Shown here: one piece after another, positions 34,668-45,878 of the stretch
Layout of the letters: every line of letters starts with the position of its first letter
Position numbering within the stretch: the first letter of the stretch is position 1
NCBI GenBank assembly: GCA_030247885.1
Contig: JAPDRO010000021.1
Span: forward strand, 310,001-374,000
DNA length: 64,000 nt
Direction of reading: 5' to 3'
Source: Taxawa tesnikishii (nom. ined.)
Taxonomy: Eukaryota > Ascomycota > Dothideomycetes > Dothideales
Program-made: the position numbers and the translations under genes
Notes under the pieces: generated by a model
The model's database searches: none
What the model was told of the DNA's origin: nothing
The model's input: only the letters and a program-made list of their open reading frames with translations

Positions 34668-36154
34668 TCACGACGCCGCTTCGGACGCAGGCCTCGCAAC
34701 CGGTTTCCTCTTCATCCCCAGCACCGTCTTCAATCTCCGTAGCTTAGTACTCCTCTCCTTGTCCTGCCTCGCAATCTCCTCCCTGCTCAACTCCTGCGCT
34801 GGTTCTTCGACCAAACCGTCCACAACATCGCCACCCTCCCCACCCTCCACCACGCCGACAACACCTTCAGAACTCCGGGGTCTTTCGACTTCCACAGGCG
34901 CGTAAGTACGTCCTCTCGACCTCCGCCTCTGCTCGTCCGCATACCTCGCAACGACGCGGTAGAGGATCTCCCAAGCTGGTGATTTCGCGTACTCGCCGGT
35001 CGCGGCTTGCGTGGTTCCGTTGCGCCAGGGGCAGTGCTCGCGGTGCATTTCGACCAGGTCGAGGGATTGATCTTCGTTCAGTGCTGAGTCGGAGGATGAT
35101 GAGCCTAGCCGCTTGTAATCGGGTTGGTACATCCAAAGGCCTATCCGTTGAAAACAAGCGTCGCAGGAGAGGAGGTGGGTGTGAGAGTCCACGATGCCGC
35201 GCCAGCCGCAGAGGGAGATCAGGAGGGCTTTGCATTGGACTTCCCGGGTGGGTTCTTCTCGGGCTGGTTCCGGGGCCTCTTCGTCATCTGAGGTTGAGGG
35301 GGTGGGATGTCGTTAGTCGGAGATGTTAGCAGAGTAGCTGGGAAGTCCCGCAGTAGCTTCTCAGGAGGTGGAGTGGCGTCTTTGGGTTTGAGGTCTACGT
35401 TGCGAAACGATCTCGAGATGGCCACGAGGGAGGCGTATCGGCTCTTCAACTCGGGTTGCCAGACGGTTGAGCGGACCACAGGCAGTCTGTAGATGTCTGA
35501 TTTGCAGCCCGCTTGCTGCCACAGGCATCCCTCAGCGTGACCGTTCACGATCAGCGCTCTGTACCGCTCCACTAGCGAGTGCTCCAATTGCTCGTCATAC
35601 TCATCATCCTCCTCTTCTCCCATACCCTTACCTTCCTCCCCTTCCTCCCCTTCATCTTCGTCTGATCCTGCGCCTGGTCTCCTCGCAAATGGTTCCAGCT
35701 TCACCACCACCCGCTTTTCACACCCACCTCTACAGGCCACGGTATTCGTATCCACACAGCTCCAACCCCTCTTCGCCCACTCGACCTCGTTGACAGCATC
35801 CGGCTTAGGGTGCCACATGGTCACCGGACTGAACGTCTTCAGCCTCTTCAGGAAGCCCTCGTGCGACCATGGCAAAAAGTTTGGAGGATCCTTGGGCGGC
35901 ACGGCAGGTTTGCTACTGCTTGCTGTCGAGGCCTTGGAGGCTACTGATGTTGTCGAAGCATTGCGGGCCTGTATCCGGGCGAGAATGATGGCGGAGGGAG
36001 AGGCCTCGTCTGAGCGAATGCGCTTCGCTGTTGGTTCGCGGGCAGACTCGGCGACGGACGTGTTGGTGGGAGGGCGGTGCAGACTGGTGGAGGGAGAAGG
36101 CGGGTCGAGGAGTTTATAAAACTTGCGCTTTATGGTTGCGAGCGCTTCGGGCAT
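34668..36154 (-). CDS. RSM1: C3HC zinc-finger mRNA export factor Rsm1/NIPA-like
   Basis: Intronless; with one added base at the run 35298-35302 it is 1488 nt, 495 aa. The C3HC finger spans about 93-230: WSHEGFLKRLKTFSPVTMW, KRGWSCVDTNTVACRGGC, an acidic insert, then VNGHAEGCLWQQAGC with the metal-binding His and Cys. The second finger (Rsm1 domain) begins LISLCGWRGIVDSHTHLLSC, continues CDACFQRIGLWMY and closes with HREHCPWRN. In fission yeast Rsm1 supports mRNA export from the nucleus; vertebrate NIPA is an F-box-like adaptor. The tail is Glu/Lys-rich. The uncorrected sequence stops before the second finger, so the correction matters. Confidence 0.85.
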
Positions 36155-36721
36155 TGTGGCGGGTGAGGGCAGAGCAGGCGGTCCCTTCCAGTTGTGGAAG
36201 GTAGCTTTGGATTGAGTGTGTATCTCTCAAAGCGTGATATAGAAATTGGCTTTGTGTTGTGTCAAATCAGGCTTGCACAGTGATGGGAACTGGTTATGTC
36301 AAAGGCAGTCGCGTGTAACACGCGTTGTTGCCCGCTAACTCCGGGGGCGTCTGTAATGATAATCGTCGTCAAGGGTTGTTGACATGGTTGAAAAGGTCAA
36401 TCACAATGCAAAAGATACAGCGATGCTCTTGTACACGTTGTGCGTGGAAACAGGCTCTATTCTACGGTCAGCTATAATATGATAGTTGGCAGCTCTAGAG
36501 GGCGAGCAAACCAGGCAACCAATCAAGCTAGACCTCGTGTGGAAAGTTAGATGCCACACAAATTATAATCATTATGAACGCGTTCGCCAAGGCTCATCCC
36601 TCACCGCCTTCAAAACTCGACGCCAGCGCCGCGTCACCGTGGAGGTTGATGTCAGTTGTGCCCCGCCAAACAATCACCTCACTCAAGCCCCGCGCTAGTG
36701 TTTTCCATTTCAACGCTATAC
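36155..36721. other. Divergent intergenic region
   Basis: Promoter space between RSM1 (leftward) and the bisphosphate nucleotidase gene (rightward). No gene seen. Confidence 0.45.
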
Positions 36722-37930
36722 ATGAGACGTTACTTCTCAACCTTTACCACTTCAGTTGCTCTTCTATCCCTCATAATCCTGGCATCCTCTCTGCTACCTG
36801 CCTTTCTTCCCCGCCTGCATCTCCTCTCCCGCCAATTGACTCGCACCTTCACCACAACCCCACCCGCCATGTCCTACGACAGGGAGCTCAACATCGCGCT
36901 CCTAGCCGTGCAACGCGCAACCCTCCTCACCAAATCCGTCTTCCACTCCCATGCTAAAGGCACGCTTTCAAAGTCCGACGCCTCGCCCGTCACAATTGGC
37001 GATTTCGGCGCCCAGGCCCTCATCATCAGCGCCATAGCTCACAACTTCCCCAGCGACGAGATTGTGGCTGAAGAGGAAGCAAAGGACCTGCGCGAGAATG
37101 CCGAGCTCAAGAAGACGGTCTGGGACCTCGTCAAAGACACAAAACTCGAGGATGAAAGAGCGAACGAGGAGCTGGGCGGCCCGATAAAGAGCGACGACGT
37201 CATGCTCGATATCCTCGACAGGGGAGCCAGCAAGGGTGGAGCCAAGGGCCGCATCTGGGCGCTCGACCCAATCGATGGAACCAAGGGCTTCCTGCGCGGT
37301 GGACAGTACGCCGTCTGCCTCGCACTGATGGTGGGCGGTGATGTCAAAGTGGGTGTGCTGGGCTGCCCGAACCTACCCGTCGACGACTCGTCGCCCTTGA
37401 CCGAGAACATCGGCGCCAACGCCACGGACGAGGAGGGCAAGGGCGTCTTGTTCGCCGCCGTGCAGGGTCAGGGCGCCACGAGCCGGCCTCTGGGACGCGG
37501 AGCCCTCGCCAAAGAGAGCACGATCCAGATGAAACCCGTCTCCAACGTCGCCGACGCCACCTTCTGCGAGAGTGTCGAGGCCGGCCACTCCTCCCACGGC
37601 GACCAAGCCGAGATCGCAAAGAAGCTGGGCATCACCAAGAACAGCGTGCGTATGGACTCGCAGGCGAAATACGCCAGCATTGCTCGCGGTGCTGGTGATC
37701 TGTACCTCCGGCTGCCAGTGCGCAAGGACTACCAGGAGAAGATCTGGGATCACGCTGCGGGCGACTTGATTGTGCGCGAGGCTGGCGGCGAGGTCACGGA
37801 TGCGCAGGGCAAGAGGCTCGATTTCAGCATCGGCAGGACGTTGGCGCAGAACAAGGGCGTCGTTGCCGCGCCTAAGGCTGTGCATAAGCAGGTGCTGGAT
37901 GCCGTTGTCAGCGTTTTGGACAAGAAATAG
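36722..37930 (+). CDS. MET22: 3'(2'),5'-bisphosphate nucleotidase
   Basis: Hydrolyses 3'-phosphoadenosine 5'-phosphate to AMP, clearing an inhibitor made during sulfate assimilation; in yeast it is the lithium- and sodium-sensitive Hal2/Met22. Intronless. The metal- and phosphate-binding motifs are VAEEEAKDLR, WALDPIDGTKGFLRGGQYAV and IWDHAAGDLIVREAGGEVTD. GHSSHGDQAEIAKKLG is also typical. Two starts are possible. ATG 36869 (MSYDRELNIAL, strong CCGCC context) gives the usual 353-aa cytosolic enzyme. ATG 36722 adds 49 residues, MRRYFSTFTTSVALLSLIIL onward, which look like a mitochondrial presequence or signal anchor. Confidence 0.9.
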   Translation: MRRYFSTFTTSVALLSLIILASSLLPAFLPRLHLLSRQLTRTFTTTPPAMSYDRELNIALLAVQRATLLTKSVFHSHAKGTLSKSDASPVTIGDFGAQALIISAIAHNFPSDEIVAEEEAKDLRENAELKKTVWDLVKDTKLEDERANEELGGPIKSDDVMLDILDRGASKGGAKGRIWALDPIDGTKGFLRGGQYAVCLALMVGGDVKVGVLGCPNLPVDDSSPLTENIGANATDEEGKGVLFAAVQGQGATSRPLGRGALAKESTIQMKPVSNVADATFCESVEAGHSSHGDQAEIAKKLGITKNSVRMDSQAKYASIARGAGDLYLRLPVRKDYQEKIWDHAAGDLIVREAGGEVTDAQGKRLDFSIGRTLAQNKGVVAAPKAVHKQVLDAVVSVLDKK

Positions 37931-38431
37931 ATGTGCTGCAAACATATACACGCTAAAAGTTTGCTAGATGTAGTTGCGTCATGTATATACACCTCGAGGA
38001 GCTTGTCACGAAGCCAAGCAAACTCATTCTTCGAAATTCAGCTGTCGCAGGTCGCTATGGCTACGCTTCGTTCTGTTGTAGGTGTGTCTGACCGTTTGTT
38101 TGACACTAAAGGCGAACATGAAGGTTTCGGTGCAGGAAAGCGCCAATGCTCTCTATGCTTCATGCGCATAGAATACACTGAACCGCGTCACAAGTTTCTG
38201 ATGGCGTAGTCCTGCGGATACGAAACTCTTTTAACAAGTTCCTTCTGGTCCAGATCTGGCAAAGTCCCTTCTCATCCTGGGAAAGGCATGGTAGCAGCAG
38301 TCTTGATAGACCGCTTAGATCTGATTTGGCAGCTGCGATACCGTCGTTTGGAAGAATAGTATCATGGCAGGACCTCTCGATCGTGCCAGTCGACCACCGC
38401 TTACCGCTATCGTTAGCGTGATTTTGCTTGA
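37931..38431. other. Intergenic, no gene seen
   Basis: 3' flank of the nucleotidase gene and upstream part of the next small gene's promoter. Confidence 0.45.
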
Positions 38432-38437
38432 TATAAA
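38432..38437 (+). promoter_or_regulatory. TATA box of a small membrane-protein gene
   Basis: TATAAA in the context GATATAAAAC, 64 bases before the ATG at 38496, followed by a C/T-rich leader. Confidence 0.45.
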
Positions 38438-38495
38438 ACAACACACCGTCTCCTCTTCTTCACCACAAACTGCAGAGGGGTTTTCAAAGCTAACT

Positions 38496-38732
38496 ATGGG
38501 CAAACAGTACTCCGAAGGTCCTGATCTGCCAAAAGCGTCAGCTCTTCGAAAGGATCATGGAAGGTGGGAACAAGGAAAGCCCGAGCGAGACATGAGGAAC
38601 AGATGGGTGCGCGAGCACATTGTTGAAGACCGCGTCGAGATTTTTGCCTTCTTCGCTGGCAGTCTGGCTCTTCTGTTTTGCGTTCCGATCCTTCTGTTCT
38701 CTTTCTTTGCGCTCCTGAATCGCTCTGCTTAG
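38496..38732 (+). CDS. Small tail-anchored-like protein, 78 aa
   Basis: Starts MGKQYSEGPDLPKASALRKD. A highly charged soluble part (ERDMRNRWVREHIVEDRVE) leads into one hydrophobic helix near the end, IFAFFAGSLALLFCVPILLF, then FSFFALLNRSA. The layout is that of a single-pass, tail-anchored protein facing the cytosol. A TATA box at the right distance supports transcription. I do not recognise the family and there is no second line of evidence, so the gene may not be real. Confidence 0.45.
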   Translation: MGKQYSEGPDLPKASALRKDHGRWEQGKPERDMRNRWVREHIVEDRVEIFAFFAGSLALLFCVPILLFSFFALLNRSA

Positions 38733-39568
38733 TCCTTCTCTGTCTGGCGTCGGAAAGATCCACGCTGCTAGCCGATAGAATATGGGAAGAAGACGAATAC
38801 AAAGAAGTGCGAGTAAATCACTAACGAAGGCGGTGAATATGAGTGATTGCTTCCATGAAAGGGTAGCAGAACTACATGTACCTGGCTATGCGAATAGCAC
38901 CATTTGACAGAATCGCTTTACTTTACGCTCGCGTATGAATCTCCAGCTTCGTAAGCTTTTACGTATACCTCGATCCTCAACCTCTCCCCCTACCTTCGCT
39001 CCTCTCAGCTCATTGACCTTCGCGGGCCTGATCGAGTCTGTTGAAACGGTCGCGGACAAGCTCCTTAACAACTTCGTTTCCTGAACACAGCAACAGGATA
39101 GATGGGGATCTTTTGCGAATTACTTTGACTTTGCACTTGATCAAGTCAATGCCGAGCCCGTCCTGTAAGGCCTCCTGAGTACGCTTCACAAAAGTGGCGG
39201 ACAGGTCAAGTCGGTCAGCAGTACCGCCATCACCGCTACCACCATCAGACCCATTCTCGAGGCGACCTTTACTCGTAGAGCTTCATGACACTCGAAGAGG
39301 TTATGGGTGACTGCGATGCGCTGTGGGGAGTGAGAGAGGCCCATGGACGGAGTACGCTCACCCCCAATGGTTGAGGATGGAGTTGGTGGTGTTGTTGGTT
39401 CCAATAGTGTATAGGATGACGGTCAGTCAGTAACCTTGTTGGTCTGCTCCTCAGCAGGTAGGTATTGCGGCATCGCTCTTCTAGGACGTTGCGGTTCAGA
39501 CATCTAGATTAGAGCGTTTTCATAACAAACACACAGAACCCCGGAGAAGGTACTGCAATATCAGAGTC
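38733..39568. other. Intergenic, no gene seen
   Basis: Several short frames on both strands, none with domain or splice support. Confidence 0.4.
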
Positions 39569-40869
39569 CTACCTGCCACGTAGGATACCTCTCAAGTTCT
39601 CCCAAAACCCAAGATCGTAAATGTTATCAACGTCTTCCAAATCCCAGATCCTCTGCCAAAGCGCCTCCTGTCCTCTTGGAGGCTTTCCGTCAGTCGTCCT
39701 GACAATCATCTGGTCGCTCCTGACGGGCCAATCCACTTCCAATTCATCTTCCTCTTGGATACTCCCGTTCGCTGCGCCCGATCCTGACGAGGTCCTCTCA
39801 CGCTCTCGGGCCAAAACCGCACTCCTACGTGCCCGAAACACGACACCATCCCGCATATCCTCTCTCCAGTCCGCCCACTTCGACGTCTCATTCGTCGTCA
39901 TTCCTGCCCAGATCAGATAGACATGGTACGCCAGAAGCGCGAGGGGCAGAGGACTCGTCAGCGCTGCCAACAGCCCCACTCCAGCGATGCTCAAACCGCC
40001 CATGTTCACCGCTACGACGCAATTGTTCGCTGCTTCTTGCCAGTACGCCTTGTCGAACCATCCCGCATTCGCATGATCACGTATCTCCAGATACGGTGCC
40101 AGGACACGGTAGCTCAGATACGAGCCGTACGTTTCGAGTATTGCCAGACTGAGTAGCAGAGCCAGGAACCACCGGTAGTTATCCCGTCCGAGACAGTTGT
40201 TGACCCAGGGACAATGGTGGTCACATTTTGCGATGCAGACGCCGCAGAGTGAGCAGTGTTTACTGCGTGCGGGTTTGGCGATTTTGCATGTCTTGCAGAT
40301 GTTGTCGGGGCGGTAGAGGACGTGATCGAAGGGGTAGTCGTGCAGGCGTTGTTGGTGGTTCGACTGCGTGACGTAGATGGCGGGGCTGCGGACGCAGAGA
40401 TAGGTGAAGTAGTAAGGCAGGGCAAGGAGCAGTGGAATTGGGAGGCGCCGAAGCAAGGAGAGCTTAGACCAGGACCAGTAGAGGAAGAGGGTGGAAGAAC
40501 CGGTTAGCAGGAAGAGGAAGATGAGCTGGTGGGGTTAGCTGGATTGTTGATTGGTTACGTCGAACGCCGTACGAGAACGAGTGGGTTTTTGGTGTAGAAC
40601 AGGTAATTGTTCAGACGAGAACCAGATGCTGAGATCCGGCCTCCGGTCAAGCTGTTGTCAGCTCGCCGGAGCTGCTGGGGTGTGTGAACGCATAGTATGC
40701 GGTAGAGTAGACCGATTGGTGTCTTCCTGTGCGACGTGAGCTGGGGCTAGTCGTCGATCAGATACGGGCTATCGGCTTACCTCAATGCAGGGAGCCGGCC
40801 GAAGAAAGAGACGAAAGTGAAGAAGGAGATTGCAAACACCACAATGGCGATGTTGCGCAGAGTGCCCAT
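39569..40869 (-). CDS. SWF1: DHHC palmitoyltransferase Swf1
   Basis: Attaches palmitate to cysteines next to membrane anchors; yeast Swf1 acts on SNAREs in the ER. Exons 40781-40869, 40573-40726 and 39569-40525 (introns of 54 and 47 nt) give 1200 nt, 399 aa. The first exon encodes a membrane helix ([20 protein letters not shown]). The second helix pair follows ([31 protein letters not shown]). The Cys-rich domain has [36 protein letters not shown] with the active DHHC, then [12 protein letters not shown]. The TTxE motif is replaced by TTNETSKW, the usual Swf1 form. The C-terminus is acidic and soluble. It is divergent from RAP1. Confidence 0.92.
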
Positions 40870-41217
40870 GCTGGAAGTGTTAGGCTCGCCATTGGCCGAA
40901 GTTGGGAAGTGAAGGTTGAATCCTTTGGCGGCTTCCACTTGAGACACGTTAGGATAGTGACAACACACGGACCTCTGTATGCACGGATCTCTTATGAGCT
41001 ATTGATGAACAGCACCTGTGGACTTTGTGGTATTGTCCATCCACTTAAAACCTTACAGTGGACGCGAAAATGGACAAAGTGCCATGATTCAGCGCACGTG
41101 ATTTCGCGACTGCTTGAATCGTGAAACGCGTCGTCCGTTTCAATCTCCCCAAATTGCACCTCCGCTCAGCGAGTGCCAACATCTTTCGCAGTCGACATTC
41201 GATCAAATCAGGCTGAC
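40870..41217. promoter_or_regulatory. Divergent promoter of SWF1 and RAP1
   Basis: Only 348 bases separate the two start codons, so the two genes must share this upstream region. I see no single convincing TATA box. Confidence 0.5.
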
Positions 41218-44125
41218 ATGGCACAAGTCGTTCTGAAGGATGTCGCCCAAGGTGCGCAAGTACAAGGCCAACTACTTGCAGGCAAGAACTTCTACATCCT
41301 CCAGCGCGTACCCGTGCGATCGCATTTCGCGCAGCTGGTTCAAAACAACGGCGGCCGCGTCTTGAAGCTAGAGAACCAAGCAGACTATGTTATCGCCGAC
41401 CACATGCGTTCAGATGCACCGCCAGGATCTCTTTCCTACAAGTTCATCGAACGATGGCTCCAAGACGGCAAAGAACCTCCGCAAGATGAGCATTTGGCAG
41501 GAAGACCGAAAGGCACGCCCAGGCCGATGGCGAGCGCCATACCGGGAAAGAGCACAAGGACACCCTTCACAGCCGAGGATGATCGGATACTGTGGGATTG
41601 GGTGAAGAAGCATGAGGCGCAAGGCGGCATGGTGAAGGGGCTGGAGATCTACAAGCAGCTGGAGGCTGTCAACAGCCGGCATACTTATCAATCATGGCGC
41701 GACCGCTACGTCAAGACATTGATGACTAGACCTCCTCCCTCTTTTGCGACACCGCCGGCAACGAGCAGTGTGCAGGCAATCAGTGCGGAGGAGCCACCCC
41801 AGGCCGAACAGTCTGTAGCGAACCAGTTGAGGCACAGGTCGCCTGTTCCGAAACTCAACGCGAGCAAGAAGAAAGGGTTCACTTCAGTCGATTTTGACCA
41901 TTTGATGAGCCTCGCGTCTGATATCACGAATATTCCTGAGGAGAGTAAGGATGCTGCTTGGGAAGCATTTGCCACCGAGGAGGAACATAATCATCATACT
42001 GCCCACGACTGGCGAACGTTCTGGGAGACAGAGGTGCATCCAGAATACGTCGAATCACAGTTCATCACAATCCAAGCAGGAGAGCCAGCTGAGCCCGCGT
42101 CGGATGATAAAGAACGTCTATTGGACTATGCCGTTGAGCTGCTCGACGATAATCCTGATATCTTGGAGGAGGGCGACGGAAGTTGGTGGGAATCCTTTGC
42201 TCGAGACAAGATAAACAGGCATCGGACGGTACAAGAGTGGAAAGCGTTCTGGAAGACCGTTGTATATCCGACGTTTCTTGAAATAAAGGAAGCAAGGAAA
42301 AACTTGACGCTTTCCGAGACAAAAGAAGCGAAAAAGCAGGAAGAAGACGGGTTCCAAGCTAAGGTAAAAGCACTCATCGCAGCCAAATCCAGAGGATTCA
42401 CAACACCCGATTTTGAGCGTGTCAAAGATTTCGGATCTCGAGTTGAAGGGTTCGAAGACGAAGATGCCACTTGGAGGGCCTTCGCGGTTGAGCCCGAAAA
42501 CAGTCACCGTAACGGAAGAGAGTGGCGCGTTCTTTGGGAAGATGTTGTCTATCCGTACCTTTCGGGCAAGGAGACAAAATTTCCAGAGTCGATGTTGGAT
42601 GGAGCCTCTGAGTCCAAAATTCTCAAGCGCACTCAGCCGGACAGTCCCTCGGAACATGAGGATGGACCAGTCAAGAAGCAGCGCGTTGGCAGTGACGCCC
42701 CACACTTCTTAAACAAGGTAGAGATCTATCTACACAAGAACACTGTGGACACGATCGAGCAAGAGATCCCAGAAGGCTCTCATATCAGCATTGAGGACGA
42801 ATCGGACGAATCTGACATGCAAAGCCAGATTGAACAGGATGAAGATGGGCTCATGCCAACATCGGAAGTCGACAAGCTTGTACAGACCCAGATGATGGAA
42901 GACATGGAGCGGCAGAATGCGAATGCATCCGCTCTGACAGAGGAGAATGTGGCACAACTGCGGGCAGAGCAACGAGCCGAAGATGCGAGAACGGGTCGCA
43001 GAGGCATTGACCTGCTTGAGGACGATGAAGACGAAGATCAAGAAGATTATGCTAGCTATCTCGAAGAGACCCTCAAGAACGTTGCCAACGGCAAAAACGT
43101 AAATCTTCAAGAGCTCGTAGGCAAAATGCCTAGGACTCAATCAAATCAGCCTGCGCCTGTGCAAAGCAGTACGCCTAGGGAAAGGGCGTTGCGTGCCGCT
43201 CAGGAAAAGCCGAGATTGAACGCTTTCGATATTCCACCTGATGAAGACGAACTGGAGGCAGACGAAGCCGAAGAAGATCAACAACCCCCATGGCTTTCTC
43301 TGACCACCGAAGCGTCACTTCCGACAACATCGATCCGGCTCTTATCGGTCTTGTTGATGAAGATCGCGACATCGAAGACGTGGACGAAGACGAAGCAATC
43401 CAGCTCGATCTTCCCGAACCGCCAGGCGGCTTCGCAAACTTCAACTCGCAATCGCAATCTACGAACGATGATCTCCCGTCGTATGAGGAACTCCTCGCCC
43501 GTAAGAAAAAGTCGACATAAATGCGTTCCCTGGAACAGAAGACATCACGTCACAGACCGCAAGCAAAAGTCGCGGCAAAGCACCACTGGATCCGCAAGTC
43601 GCCTCGGAGCTGCAAGCCGTCAGAAGAAGAACACTCGACAGTGACGACGCTCGCGCCCTCGACACTCAAGCCATCTACGACGCCGAAACACAGCAACCGG
43701 ACCTCGATATCCCAGACCCGGAATACTCACCCACCCACGCCGGTCCTGAACTCGACCTCGACCTCGAAGACCCCATCACCCCAACCGCCCGCACCTCCTC
43801 TGCCTCCATTGTGGAAACCTCAACAATGTCAGGCGAAGAAGTCGACGCCTACTTCACGGCTCAAACGGAGGCCGGGTATTCGGAAGGCGACATCATCACG
43901 GCACTGAAGGTGACCTCGATGCGTCCCGAGCTGGCTGAGATTGTGCTGAAGGCGCTGAAAAGAAACAGAGGCGTCCCGAAGAACATTGCAGGGATTTGGA
44001 CAGAGGAGGATGATAAAGCTGTTGAGGGCGGCGATGCGGTCAAATTGAGGAGGCTGGAGAAGGTGCACGGATCTGAGGAGGTTTTCGCTCGGTTGAGGTT
44101 TCTGGGAGAGTACAGGGGCGAGTAG
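41218..44125 (+). CDS. RAP1: Telomere protein Rap1 homologue
   Basis: Shelterin component that protects telomeres and, in yeast, silences nearby genes. With one base added at each of the runs 43285-43289 and 43506-43510 it is 2910 nt, 969 aa, intronless. The N-terminal BRCT domain is residues ~15-95 (LAGKNFYILQRVPVRSHFAQ, NGGRVLKLENQADYVIADH). The Rap1-type Myb domain is ~115-160 (TPFTAEDDRILWDWV, GLEIYKQLEAVN, RHTYQSWRDRYVK). Three related ~55-65-residue modules follow (about 217-280, 300-355, 387-452). An acidic central part (..DDEDEDQEDY..) precedes the C-terminal RCT domain, which includes TKLKRNRGVPK-like ALKRNRGVPKNIAGIWTEED and ends at a charged helix. The RCT domain recruits partners. 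Neither break makes biological sense as a truncation, since both sides are conserved. Confidence 0.88.
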
Positions 44126-44501
44126 GGAAGGTGGGGGATGAGAGGGATTTGGCTTAGCGGCTTCACTGAGGGCTTGGATGGGTTGTGCTCATGGATGGTT
44201 GGCTTTACGTGTTTACGGCAACGATACCTGGCTATGTTTTTGCCGCCTGGGTGGTGGCTACATCAACAGCGTAACGCTTACTAAGCTAATTCGCAACTCA
44301 TGCTTCGCCGTTCGACAAGTTTCACAGTGTTTCGTTGATATCCCTTTCGTGAAAGATCTCCGCGTAAAAGCCCTGTCGTAAAAGATTACGTCTTGGTCAA
44401 ACAAGGAATCTCAGTTGTCCCTACCCCACCATGAGCACGTTCATTCTCGAGCGAAGAGGCAGACGCTATCCCGCTGTGTTGAAGATATCTACTCATCGCT
44501 A
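44126..44501. other. Convergent spacer, no gene seen
   Basis: 3' regions of RAP1 and the Ser-rich gene. Confidence 0.45.
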
Positions 44502-45150
44502 TCAAGAATCTGCGGTGACAGACCCGGTGCCCTCGTCTTTACTCCCGCGTCGCAGGATATTGGAGATCTTGCCGACGATTGAGCTGCGGCGTGGGGAGTT
44601 GCCGTTTGCTTTTGCAACTTCACGTTAGTGGCACTGACTAGGAATGAATGGAACAGCGGACAGGGGGAAAGAGGACAGAGAGAAGGGCAAAGTACCTTCG
44701 TCGCCGTCCCCATTCTCACCATTACTGCCGGATAGTTTCTTTTCCAATGTGGTAATGGAGGGCTTATCTACAAACAGTAAGTTGGATGGATCTGTCAAAG
44801 GAAGATGCGAGGAGGACGAGCTCATGAAACGTATGGCTTCGTTTTGTTTGAGAGGTGGGAGATGGGAGATGTCAGGAGAGGCAACGCTTACGGATATTCC
44901 CTGCACCGCCGATACCGTGCGATACCTGCCGTTCGAGGCTTCCGTCTTCGCCGTGTGACATTGTTGCTCCTCTTGTCTGCGGTGCCGTGTTCTGTGGTGG
45001 TTCTACTAAAGTCGCAGAACTAGCTGTTGATACAAGCGTATCCTCGCTGGGTCGGGAGGCCGTGGTAGAGTGTTCGATGGTGAATCGCTCAGGTACCGTA
45101 CTCAGTGACTGTTGCTGCTGTTGATCCTGACCACAAGCGCTACGTCTCAT
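44502..45150 (-). CDS. Small Ser-rich protein of unknown function
   Basis: Exons 44892-45150, 44696-44836 and 44502-44608 (introns of 55 nt with GTAAGC donor, and 87 nt with branch ACTAAC) give 507 nt, 168 aa. The protein is Gln/Ser/Thr-rich at the start (DQQQQQSLSTVPERFTIEHS). A moderately conserved-looking block comes next (SNLLFVDKPSITTLEKKLSG). The C-terminus is basic, Arg-Arg-Ser-Ser followed by IVGKISNILRRGSKDEG, and resembles kinase target sites. No domain is recognised. The exact codon sum and good splice sites support the model. It is mostly disordered and probably a regulatory or adaptor protein, but that is a guess. Confidence 0.6.
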
Positions 45151-45878
45151 TGCTCCACCGTCTGCGCATCACAGGGCTCCTCTTATATATCTTTTCGGAA
45201 AAAGCACACAACTGACGGTGGATGAAGAATCATGCATACCAGACTAGGCCGCATCACCGAGGGGAAAAGTACTCCCAGTCATCGAGTCAAACTCAGCACA
45301 GCAGCCTGTTTCTTGACGCGTGGTGTGACCACACATCCTGCCGGATGACCTATTCCGATGCCTTTGTTGTCGTCCGTCGAAAGGATGAAGATAAGTTCTT
45401 GTCGAACAATTGGCCAAGAGTGACGAGGTTGGACCCTGTGGAGGCGGATGTCGGGGGATCTGCGCTCCCGGAAGTGTGCTTGGGAAAGCTTGTGGCGCTT
45501 GGCGATAAGCATCATGGCCAATCCTGATAATGAGAGGATGGTTAAAGCCTGAATGTAGTTTCGATTTCATATTGCCTTGCTCTTACGTGAGAACGTGGTA
45601 CTATATAGCATGGCTCTTGAACGAGTCTCAGGAGACTGATTGATGGAGGCCGAACGCGAGATAATCCTATATCAAGCCCTTACCAGGCTAACGTAGGGAA
45701 CAGTAGAACAGTGCCGGCTAGGCAACTCGCTTCTTGCTCGCTTCACGAGACGCCGACTCATATCGGAACAGGTCTGGCTATGTGAGATCCTGCTCCCTTA
45801 GAAAAATGTTAGAAAAGGCTTTCTTCCCAGTCGTTCAAGGAAGTCGACAGCCTGCGCTAGCAATGGCTCGACAACGTG
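45151..45878. other. Intergenic, no gene seen
   Basis: Short frames only on both strands; the left end holds the promoter of the Ser-rich gene. Confidence 0.45.
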
